6,595 bases of DNA from JBDIAR01 sp039812545 (GTDB taxonomy: Bacteria; Actinomycetota; Actinomycetes; Actinomycetales; Dermatophilaceae), in contig JBDIAR010000179.1 in assembly GCA_039812545.1 (NCBI GenBank), forward strand, positions 1 to 6,595. The letters run 5' to 3'. The position numbers and the translations under genes are program-made. Position 1 is the stretch's first letter; each line of letters starts with the position of its first letter. Of the stretch, positions 1-5,451 are shown in pieces. Under the pieces are notes generated by a model that saw nothing but the letters and a program-made list of their open reading frames with translations, had not been told where the DNA came from and ran no database searches.

Positions 1-153
1 TGCGAACGGCACCACACCATCGTGCACCGCGACCACCTCACCGCCACCATCCACCCCGACCCCGACCACCGCAACCCCGACGACGGCGGTTCCGGCGTCA
101 GGACCGGCGGCGTGCGCTGGTACCCGGCCCACCGGCATACCGACGCGGCCTGA
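1..153 (+). CDS. C-terminal fragment of a probable HNH endonuclease-like protein
   Basis: Only the last 50 codons are in the window; the open frame starts at base 1 and ends at the TGA at 151-153. The fragment begins C-E-R-H-H-T-I-V-H-R, and after a Pro/Asp-rich stretch has a strand-like GGVRWYPA segment near the end. A Cys-x2-His-His-x3-His element followed by a short strand and a polar tail is how the HNH nuclease domain ends in many actinobacterial DUF222/HNH (13E12-like) proteins. The Cys and His would bind zinc or the catalytic metal. This rests on a short motif: the N-terminal DUF222 region and the first half of the HNH fold lie outside the window, so another His-rich zinc-binding protein is possible. 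The gene converges on the transporter gene, with 31 bases between the two stops. Confidence 0.45.
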   Translation, partial: CERHHTIVHRDHLTATIHPDPDHRNPDDGGSGVRTGGVRWYPAHRHTDAA

Positions 154-184
154 ACGGGGCGGTGGCTGCGGACAGGACCCGGGG

Positions 185-1480
185 TCAACTCACGGGCTGG
201 AGGACACGCGCGTCGTCCGGTTGCGGAATCTTCGGAATGCTCATCGCGATCACGGAGGCGACCAGACACAGGCCGCCGGCGAAAAGCCACGCCACCCGGT
301 AATCGCCGTTCGCGGTGCGAATCAGGCCGGCCACACTGGCCCCGACCCCCGCCCCGACCATGTGGGAGGCGAAGACCCAGCCGAAGACGACTCCGGACCG
401 TTCGATCCCGAAATGCTGACGGCACAACGCCACCGTGGGCGGCACGGTCGCCACCCAGTCCAGGCCGTAGAACACGATGAAAACCCACAGGCTGGGCTCG
501 ACATCCGGCGCCAGCAGCCCGGGCAGAAGCAGCAAGGACAACCCGCGCAGCGCGTAGTAGACCATGAGCAGGATTCGGGCATCGACCTTGTCGGTGAGCC
601 ACCCCGAGCAGACCGTCCCGACGATGTCGAAGATCCCGATGACCGCCAAGAGCCCGGCCGCGGTCGTCGACGGCATCCCGTGATCGTGCGCCGCGGGGAC
701 GAAATGTGTCTGGATCAGGCCGTTCGTCGTCCACCCGCATACCCAGAAGGTCAGCACCAGCGCCCAGAAGACCCAGGTCCGCGACGCCTGCCGCAACGCG
801 TCGAGCGCCAGTTGCACCGGGCTGCGGCTCTCGGACAACGCCACCGCGTCCGGCGCCGGCACATCGAGGCCGACCTGAAGGTCGCCGTACGGCCGCAACC
901 CGACCTTCGTCGGGTGATCGACGAGGAAGAAGAACACGAGGGGCACGAGGATCAGCGAAAGAGCACCGACGATGGTGGCGGCATACCGCCAGCCCGAATG
1001 CTCGGCGGTCGCGGCGATCGCCGGTAGGAACACCAGCTGACCCGTGGCATTGGCCGCCGAGAAGATCCCCATCACCAGGCCGCGATGTCGGACGAACCAA
1101 CGGTTCGCGACGATCGCCCCGAGCACGAGCGCCATCGCACCGGTGCCCACCCCGATGCAGATGCCCCACAGGAACCACAACTGCCACGGACTGGTCATCA
1201 GCGTGGCCGCCAGGCTCGACAACCCGACGAGGGCGAGCGCGGCCGCCACCGTGCGGCGCACGCCGTAGCGCTCCATGATCGCCGCCGCGAACGGCGCCGT
1301 CACGCCGTACACGACGAGGTTGAGGCTGACCGCCCCCGACGTCGTCGCCCGATCCCAGTCGAACTCCTCCTCGATCGGCAGGAAGAGAACCCCCGTCGAT
1401 GACCGGAAGGCGGCCGCCGCGACGAGCGCACCCAATGTGACGGCGGCGACCACCCAGGCACGGTGTATGCGTTCGGCCAT
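185..1480 (-). CDS. MFS transporter, oxalate/monocarboxylate-like
   Basis: A 431-residue, very hydrophobic inner-membrane protein of normal major facilitator length with about twelve helices in two six-helix halves. The first half spans roughly residues 8-188 and the second 235-416; they are joined by a polar loop (about 189-234) rich in Asp, Pro and Ser. The loop between helices 2 and 3 carries a degenerate MFS motif A (MERYGVRR, 69-76), and its counterpart in the second half is SGWLTDKVDAR (292-302). The segment NRWFVRHRGLVMGIFSAANA (126-145) is characteristic of the branch holding OxlT-like and monocarboxylate porters, which suggests a small organic anion as substrate, but the substrate cannot be named. 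The ATG at 1478-1480 directly precedes the first helix. There is no good ribosome binding site, and a TATCCT hexamer six bases upstream suggests leaderless expression. The gene is divergent from the redox operon; no functional link is visible. Confidence 0.9.
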   Translation of the reverse strand: MAERIHRAWVVAAVTLGALVAAAAFRSSTGVLFLPIEEEFDWDRATTSGAVSLNLVVYGVTAPFAAAIMERYGVRRTVAAALALVGLSSLAATLMTSPWQLWFLWGICIGVGTGAMALVLGAIVANRWFVRHRGLVMGIFSAANATGQLVFLPAIAATAEHSGWRYAATIVGALSLILVPLVFFFLVDHPTKVGLRPYGDLQVGLDVPAPDAVALSESRSPVQLALDALRQASRTWVFWALVLTFWVCGWTTNGLIQTHFVPAAHDHGMPSTTAAGLLAVIGIFDIVGTVCSGWLTDKVDARILLMVYYALRGLSLLLLPGLLAPDVEPSLWVFIVFYGLDWVATVPPTVALCRQHFGIERSGVVFGWVFASHMVGAGVGASVAGLIRTANGDYRVAWLFAGGLCLVASVIAMSIPKIPQPDDARVLQPVS

Positions 1481-1486
1481 CCCCGC

Positions 1487-1492
1487 AGGATA
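1487..1492 (-). promoter_or_regulatory. Possible -10 element of a leaderless promoter for the MFS gene
   Basis: Read on the minus strand, TATCCT matches the actinobacterial TANNNT -10 pattern and ends six bases before the ATG at 1480. That spacing would put the transcription start at or next to the A of the start codon, as in leaderless mRNAs, and fits the lack of a convincing Shine-Dalgarno sequence. I see no matching -35 element. The rest of the 154-base divergent region (1481-1634) shows no clear operator, riboswitch or plus-strand promoter. Confidence 0.35.
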
Positions 1493-1623
1493 GGGCCCGG
1501 ATCAGCAGGTGAGGCACAGCCGGGACAGAGGCCGGGCATGGGCGGCCCCGGCAGGGTCGAGGAAGTCAAAGCCCCGCGCCACGACGCCGTACCACTCGGA
1601 CGGCCTCAGGCGCACTGTCGACC

Positions 1624-1629
1624 AAGGAG
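1624..1629 (+). promoter_or_regulatory. Ribosome binding site deciding the GTG start at 1635
   Basis: AAGGAG lies five bases before GTG 1635. It is the strongest Shine-Dalgarno match in the leader and is the reason for rejecting the upstream in-frame ATG at 1509. Confidence 0.7.
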
Positions 1630-1634
1630 TTCCC

Positions 1635-2108
1635 GTGCCCAACGATCCGACCGCATTGCCCGACCCCGCCTCGTTGTCCGGTATGCCGAAAGCCGTGGGA
1701 CGTACTCGCCGGCTCTCGGCCCTCGGGTTCGTCGTCACCACACTGGCCGCCGGCGGTATCGGCATACAGCTGGCCACCGACCAACAGGCTCGCGAACAGG
1801 GCGAGACGGCGGCGGCCTCGCCCGTCGCACCGACGGCGGCGGCCGGTGAAAGCACGGCGAGTTCGGCGAGCGCGACAGAAGCCGGCGCGACGGCGACCAG
1901 TTCGAGGACCGGCACCGCCCGAGCGAACACCCGCGTGGCAACCCCCTCGACCACGCCCACCGCCACCGCCACCGCCACCACCGCCAAGACCACCACCACG
2001 ACCACGCGTCAGTCCACGACGTCCGGCACGACGCAACAGGGCTTCACCCCGGTTCGCGGCGTGGCGGCCGGCGCCGGTACGGGACGCACCACCACGAAGG
2101 CCTCGTAA
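1635..2108 (+). CDS. Small Thr/Ala-rich single-helix membrane protein (first gene of redox operon)
   Basis: A 157-residue protein with no recognised domain. I chose the GTG at 1635 because AAGGAG (1624-1629) stands five bases upstream; the frame is open further upstream, but without such a site. The N-terminus is polar with basic residues (K19, R23, R25, R26), followed by one hydrophobic segment at about 28-47. The remainder is low-complexity Ala/Thr/Ser/Gly ending in a Thr-rich tract (102-130) and a short tail with GFTPV and a terminal TTTKAS. By the positive-inside rule the tail should be extracytoplasmic. TRRL before the helix only weakly resembles a twin-arginine signal. Residues 84-89 (GATATS) resemble the flavinylation site of NqrC/RnfG-type proteins. 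Architecture and end segments match the next gene. The role is unknown; by position it may be a partner or substrate of the ApbE and cytochrome b encoded downstream. Confidence 0.75.
   Translation: MPNDPTALPDPASLSGMPKAVGRTRRLSALGFVVTTLAAGGIGIQLATDQQAREQGETAAASPVAPTAAAGESTASSASATEAGATATSSRTGTARANTRVATPSTTPTATATATTAKTTTTTTRQSTTSGTTQQGFTPVRGVAAGAGTGRTTTKAS
1951..2007 (+). repeat. Low-complexity ACC/GCC triplet tract encoding poly-Thr/Ala
   Basis: The tract is almost entirely ACC, GCC and ACG codons and includes three perfect copies of CACCGC at 1958-1975. It encodes the Thr-Pro-Thr-Ala-rich part of the first small membrane protein. Such tracts are prone to slippage, so this part of the protein may vary in length between strains. 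Confidence 0.7.
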
Positions 2109-2177
2109 CCGTCGCGGCCCCACCGCGCCGACAAGAACCCCCTCGTAGGCCGCCACCCCAACAGATCAGGAATCGTC

Positions 2178-2453
2178 ATGCACCACAACACCTCCGCTCT
2201 CACCAGGATCCGGCAGTGGACCGCCGGCGCGCTCGGCGCAGCCGTCCTCGCCGGCGGCGCCGTCGGACTCCACCTGGCCACCACGAACACCACCGGCGAC
2301 CAATCGGCCGCCACAGGAGTCACGACCGGGACGGACGACACTGCCGTCAGCTCATCGAGCGTCTCTGGGTCGACAAGTTCCGGGACGTTCGCCCAGGTCG
2401 CGCCGGTGACCAACGCGAACTCCGGCCCCCAGGCGAACACGGCGGCATCCTGA
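2178..2453 (+). CDS. Small Ser/Thr-rich single-helix membrane protein, paralogue of the preceding gene
   Basis: A 91-residue protein with no recognised domain. The ATG at 2178 has CAGGA seven bases upstream (2167-2171). A short basic N-terminus (R10, R12) precedes a hydrophobic helix at about 16-34 ending GLHLAT, comparable with GIQLAT at the same place in the upstream gene. The rest (35-91) is Ser/Thr/Gly/Ala-rich with SSGTFAQV and a C-terminal NTAAS, paralleling the GFTPV...TKAS tail of the first protein. It should be anchored in the membrane with the tail outside. Its stop overlaps the ApbE start (TGATG), so translation of ApbE is probably coupled to it. From memory, comparable short Ser/Thr/Gly-rich proteins precede ApbE and ferric-reductase genes in other actinobacteria, but no function is established to my knowledge. 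It holds no GATxTS sequence. Confidence 0.8.
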   Translation: MHHNTSALTRIRQWTAGALGAAVLAGGAVGLHLATTNTTGDQSAATGVTTGTDDTAVSSSSVSGSTSSGTFAQVAPVTNANSGPQANTAAS

Positions 2454-3442
2454 TGGCCGCCCGGACTTCTCGCCCGGCGGCTTTGGCACCCGTCGGACCG
2501 GCCCGCCCCCAGCCGACCTACGCCCGCTCCTTCACGGCGATCGGCACGACCAACCGGATCGTCACAACGGACCCGACTTCGATCGTCCCGGCATACGCCC
2601 GAGCCGTCGCCTACCTCGACGACCTCGATCGGGTCGCCTCCCGATTCCGCACGGACAGCGAGATCTCCCGGCTCACCGAACGCGCGCGCACGACCGACCT
2701 GACCGTCCCCATCTCCCCGCTGCTGGCCGACGTGCTCAGCGCCGTCCTGACGGCGGCCCGGCTGACCGCCGGTCTGGTCGATCCCACCGTCGGTGCCGCT
2801 GTGGCGACGCTCGGGTACGACGACGACATCGACGTGGTGCGCGCTCGCCGAGACACCCCGGCGAGCGTCCCGGCTCGCGTGCCGGGATGGCGCACCGTCC
2901 GACTCGATCGCAGCACCGGTCGCCCGGTTCTGACCATCGAGCGAGGCACGGTGCTCGACGTGGGGTCGGTCGGCAAGGCGTATGCGGCCGACGCCTTGGC
3001 GAACGACCTCGCCGCCCGGCTGCCCGGCGGGTTCCTGGTGGACCTCGGCGGCGACATCGCCGTCGGCGGCACCCTGCCGGACGACGGTTGGGCGATCGGC
3101 GTGGAGGACCCCACCGGAGCGCTTTGCCAGGTCGTCGTCAGTCACGGTCAGGCCGTGACGACGAGTTCCACCCGTAAACGCCGCTGGTTCCAAGACGGCG
3201 TCGAACGCCACCACATCGTCGACCCGCGCACCGGCCAGAACGCGAGCGTCCACTGGGCCCAGGTGACCTGCGCCGCCGCCACCGCGGTGGAGGCGAACGC
3301 CGCGAGCACCGCGGCGATCGTCCTCGGCGAACACGCCCCCGGCTGGTTGAGCGGACACGGCATACCGGCTCGGCTGGCACCGAACCCCGACCTCACCGAC
3401 GATTCCCGCCCCGTCTTCACCTCCGGTTGGGCCGCCGCATGA
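2453..3442 (+). CDS. ApbE-type FAD:protein FMN transferase
   Basis: A 329-residue protein that by family moves FMN from FAD onto a Thr or Ser of a target protein. Family motifs appear in order: RFRTDSEISRL (64-74), the early flavin-site element; DVGSVGKAYA (169-178), equivalent to the usual DLGGIAKGYA; VDLGGDIAVGG (196-206), the NxGGD loop; AVTTSS (234-239); HHIVDPRTGQ (253-262); and a final VEANAASTAAIVLG (279-292). In that last element the usual metal-binding Asp of the A-D-x3-T pattern is Asn282, while Thr286 is kept. There is no signal peptide or lipobox: the N-terminus is Ala/Pro/Arg-rich and the catalytic domain starts by about residue 22, so the enzyme is predicted to be cytoplasmic. 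The ATG at 2453 overlaps the previous stop; the longer frame back to 2216 would run across the upstream gene. Its target is unknown. Confidence 0.92.
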   Translation: MAARTSRPAALAPVGPARPQPTYARSFTAIGTTNRIVTTDPTSIVPAYARAVAYLDDLDRVASRFRTDSEISRLTERARTTDLTVPISPLLADVLSAVLTAARLTAGLVDPTVGAAVATLGYDDDIDVVRARRDTPASVPARVPGWRTVRLDRSTGRPVLTIERGTVLDVGSVGKAYAADALANDLAARLPGGFLVDLGGDIAVGGTLPDDGWAIGVEDPTGALCQVVVSHGQAVTTSSTRKRRWFQDGVERHHIVDPRTGQNASVHWAQVTCAAATAVEANAASTAAIVLGEHAPGWLSGHGIPARLAPNPDLTDDSRPVFTSGWAAA

Positions 3443-4020
3443 ACGCCAACGAACTCCTGTGGTTCGCCTCCCGGGCGACCGGCATCGCCTCGATCGCGCT
3501 GTTGACCGCCGTCCTGGTCCTCGGGCTGGTCACGGCGGGGCGACGCGGACCGGGTACCGCTCGAGGCGCGGGGACCTCGGCCGTCGTCATGGGCCTGCAC
3601 CGGACCCTGGCGCTGGGTTCGGTCGCGTTCCTGGTGGCCCACATCGGGACGGCGATCGCGGAAACCTACGTCAACATCGACCTGATCTCCGCGGTGGTGC
3701 CGTTCACGTCCGGGTACGAGACGGCGTGGGTGGGCCTGGGCTCGATCGCCGTCGACCTCGCGGTGGCGGTCCTGGCGACCTCCCTGCTCCGGCATCGGCT
3801 GCCGGAACGGCTCTGGCGCGCCGTCCACGTTCTCGCCTTCGCCGCCTGGCCGCTGGCGGTCGCGCACGGTTTCCTGCTCGGCACCGCCGACCAACCGCTG
3901 CTGCGCGAGACGACGCTCGCCTGTGGCGTGATCGGCGTGTTGGCGATGGGCTGGCGTCTCTGGCACCGCAATCACGACGCCCGTCGTCGCGCCGAGGTCC
4001 TCGCCGGGGAGTGGTCATGA
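3439..4020 (+). CDS. Ferric reductase/NOX-type transmembrane cytochrome b
   Basis: A 193-residue integral membrane protein with hydrophobic segments near 10-33, 52-76, 95-117, 127-148 and 157-175. Two His pairs lie in consecutive helical segments: H54 (GLHRTL) with H68 (VAHIG), 14 apart, and H130 (AVHVLAF) with H143 (VAHGFLLG), 13 apart. This spacing is the signature of the ferric-reductase/NADPH-oxidase/MsrQ heme-binding domain, where the pairs hold two stacked b hemes and pass electrons across the membrane. No FAD- or NADPH-binding domain is fused, so the electron donor must be another protein; the NuoF-like protein and ferredoxin next door are the obvious candidates. The ATG at 3439 overlaps the ApbE stop in an ATGA arrangement, and its own stop overlaps the next start the same way. 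The outer electron acceptor is not known. Confidence 0.88.
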   Translation: MNANELLWFASRATGIASIALLTAVLVLGLVTAGRRGPGTARGAGTSAVVMGLHRTLALGSVAFLVAHIGTAIAETYVNIDLISAVVPFTSGYETAWVGLGSIAVDLAVAVLATSLLRHRLPERLWRAVHVLAFAAWPLAVAHGFLLGTADQPLLRETTLACGVIGVLAMGWRLWHRNHDARRRAEVLAGEWS

Positions 4021-5195
4021 CGCCGTCCAAAGCCGCCGTCGCGGGCACCTCACCCGTCTCACTCGTCTCACTCGAGGCGCTGCGTGACGCCGGCCTGACC
4101 GGCCGGGGCGGAGCGGCCTTCGCCACCCACGTCAAGGTCGCCGCCGCTCGCGAACGGGGCGCCACCTTGATCGTCAATGCCTGTGACGGCGAGCTCGATG
4201 CCGCCAAGGACGCCTGGGTCGTCGAGCACCACCTGCCCGAACTCCGCCACGGCGCCGCCCTCGTCTGCTCCGGACGCATCCGGTATGCCGCCCACCGGGG
4301 CGGAGCCACGGCCGCCCGCCTGAGCCAGGCCGGCCTGGACGTCCTCGAACTCCCCCGCCGATACGTCTCCAGCGAGGAGAGCGCCATCGCGTCGTATGCC
4401 GCCGGCGGTCTGGCCCGGCCCCTGACCAAGCGGACCCCGATCGCGTTCGGGGCGCGTCACGCGAGCGGTCGACCGATCGAACCGACCGTCGTGTTGAACG
4501 CCGAAACGCTTTGGCGGGTGGCGCAGATCTCGGCCCACGGGCCGGACTGGTTCCGCAGGTTCGGCACGCCGGCCGAACCGGGGCCCCGCCTGGTCACGGT
4601 CGCCGCCCACGGCCGGGCCCCCGTCGTGCTCCAAACCCATGCCGGCGCGCCGGTGACCGACCTGCTCGCGGCAGCGGGCAGGTCGGTCGGCGAGCTGGTC
4701 GCCGTTAACGTCGGCGGGCTCGGCGGTACCTGGTTGACGGCCGCGCAGGCCGCGGGTGTGCGGTGGTCACGGGAGTCGCTGGCGCCGTTCGGGGCCTCGA
4801 TCGGCCCGGGCGTCCTGCGGCTGCTGGAGCACGGCCGGTGTCCCGTATGCCATGCCGCCGATCTCGTCGACTATGCCGCCGGCGAGTCCGCCGGCCAGTG
4901 CGGGCCGTGCATGTTCGGGCTCCCCGCGGTCGCCGCGGACCTGCGAGCCATCGCCGACCGACGAGCCGATGCCCATGCCCTCGACCGGCTGCGGCACCGG
5001 GTCGGCGCCCTCCCGGGACGGGGGGCGTGTCGATTCCCCGACGGGGTCGCCGGCTTCGTCGCCGGATTGCTGTCGGCCTTCAACGACGAGGTGACCACCC
5101 ACCTCCACGGCAGGTGCGCGCTGGCATACCGCGAGCACGAGCACCGGCATACCGTCCGAGAAGGAGTCCGAGAAGGAGCCGGCCATGTCGACTGA
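4017..5195 (+). CDS. Short NuoF/SLBB-type flavin and iron-sulfur protein
   Basis: A 392-residue cytoplasmic protein related to the 51-kDa NADH-oxidising subunit of complex I. GLTGRGGAAFATHVK (26-40) matches the FMN loop GLRGRGGAGFPTG; NACDGE (54-59) matches NADEGE, keeping the Glu that contacts NADH in NuoF; SSEESAIASYAAG (118-130) matches GEETALLESLEG; and PTVVLNAETL (156-165) and GPDWFRRFGT (175-184) also align. An SLBB-like domain covers about 191-245, followed by the cluster region ESAGQCGPCMFG (290-301) and Cys338. The canonical first cluster Cys (ESC) is Ala292; C295, C298 and C338 remain, and an extra C275-P-V-C278 pair lies just upstream. It probably oxidises NAD(P)H and feeds the ferredoxin or cytochrome b (inference). 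The ATG at 4017 has GGGGAG (4006-4011) five bases upstream and overlaps the cytochrome stop. Residues 14-19 are a VSL duplication and 380-387 a VREG duplication. Confidence 0.85.
   Translation: MTPSKAAVAGTSPVSLVSLEALRDAGLTGRGGAAFATHVKVAAARERGATLIVNACDGELDAAKDAWVVEHHLPELRHGAALVCSGRIRYAAHRGGATAARLSQAGLDVLELPRRYVSSEESAIASYAAGGLARPLTKRTPIAFGARHASGRPIEPTVVLNAETLWRVAQISAHGPDWFRRFGTPAEPGPRLVTVAAHGRAPVVLQTHAGAPVTDLLAAAGRSVGELVAVNVGGLGGTWLTAAQAAGVRWSRESLAPFGASIGPGVLRLLEHGRCPVCHAADLVDYAAGESAGQCGPCMFGLPAVAADLRAIADRRADAHALDRLRHRVGALPGRGACRFPDGVAGFVAGLLSAFNDEVTTHLHGRCALAYREHEHRHTVREGVREGAGHVD
4056..4073 (+). repeat. 9-base tandem duplication, GTCTCACTC x2
   Basis: Two perfect adjacent copies, in frame, encoding V-S-L twice near the N-terminus of the NuoF-like protein, ahead of its conserved FMN loop. 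It looks like a slippage duplication tolerated in a poorly constrained leader. Confidence 0.7.
5154..5177 (+). repeat. 12-base tandem duplication carrying two Shine-Dalgarno sequences
   Basis: Two perfect adjacent copies of GTCCGAGAAGGA (5154-5165 and 5166-5177), in frame, encoding V-R-E-G twice at the C-terminal end of the NuoF-like protein. Each copy is followed by G, so each makes an AAGGAG ribosome binding site. The second (5173-5178) sits six bases before the ferredoxin ATG at 5185; the first (5161-5166) is eighteen bases away. Confidence 0.8.
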
Positions 5196-5451
5196 CCGAT
5201 CACGCCCCCCGGCCCAACGGGACGAGCGTCTCGCGGTCGACCGGGTCGCCTGCCGCGGGCACGGCGTGTGCGCCGCGTTGCTCCCCGACTCGGTCGAGCT
5301 CGACGAGTGGGGCTACCCGATCCTGCTCGACGGCTTCGTCGGCGCCGACCTCGTGGACCGGGCGATCCGGATGTGTCCGGCGCGGGCGCTCTATCGGGCG
5401 GCGGGCTCGCCCGTCGCGAGCTCGCGCGTCACGGGTTGGCCAACTCGGTGA
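5185..5451 (+). CDS. One-cluster ferredoxin with a Cys-x2-His-x2-Cys...Cys-Pro motif
   Basis: An 88-residue soluble electron carrier. C23-R-G-H26-G-V-C29 followed by C64-P65 is the layout of the single-cluster bacterial ferredoxins that often serve cytochrome P450s, in which the second ligand position is not Cys; here it is His26. Such proteins normally carry [3Fe-4S], or a [4Fe-4S] cluster with a non-Cys ligand. The intervening LLPDSVELDEWGYPIL (32-47) matches the usual A-P-x-x-F-x-x-D-x-x-G stretch. No P450 gene is present; as the last gene of the operon its partners are more likely the NuoF-like protein and cytochrome b. The ATG at 5185 has AAGGAG six bases upstream and overlaps the preceding gene by 11 bases. 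The last 14 or so residues lie beyond the cluster fold and are encoded by DNA shared with a hairpin and with the end of the opposite gene. Confidence 0.87.
   Translation: MSTDRSRPPAQRDERLAVDRVACRGHGVCAALLPDSVELDEWGYPILLDGFVGADLVDRAIRMCPARALYRAAGSPVASSRVTGWPTR
5401..5425. terminator. GC-rich hairpin just past the potassium-channel stop
   Basis: Bases 5401-5410 and 5416-5425 pair across a five-base loop (5411-5415), with one G-T wobble at 5404/5422. It overlaps the perfect 12-base palindrome CGCGAGCTCGCG at 5415-5426. In the direction of the channel gene it begins three to four bases after the stop codon, where a terminator would be expected, but there is no T tract. For the ferredoxin transcript it lies inside the last codons, so it would not be a usual terminator on that strand. 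Confidence 0.35.

Noticed and set aside
176..186. GACCC-G-GGGTC palindrome between the convergent genes at the left end, as a terminator.
   Set aside because: The stem is only four to five bases with a minimal loop, has no T tract and overlaps the transporter stop; too weak to call.
1509..1634. Upstream ATG extension of the first small membrane protein.
   Set aside because: The ATG at 1509 has no convincing ribosome site and adds an Arg-rich stretch before the helix, whereas GTG 1635 has AAGGAG at ideal spacing.
2216..2452. Longer N-terminus for the ApbE protein.
   Set aside because: It would overlap the whole second small gene, its translation is Arg-rich nonsense, and ATG 2453 gives normal TGATG coupling.
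2009..3358. A 449-codon open frame on the minus strand opposite ApbE.
   Set aside because: The ApbE frame carries all family motifs in order; the antisense translation has biased composition and no recognisable domain.
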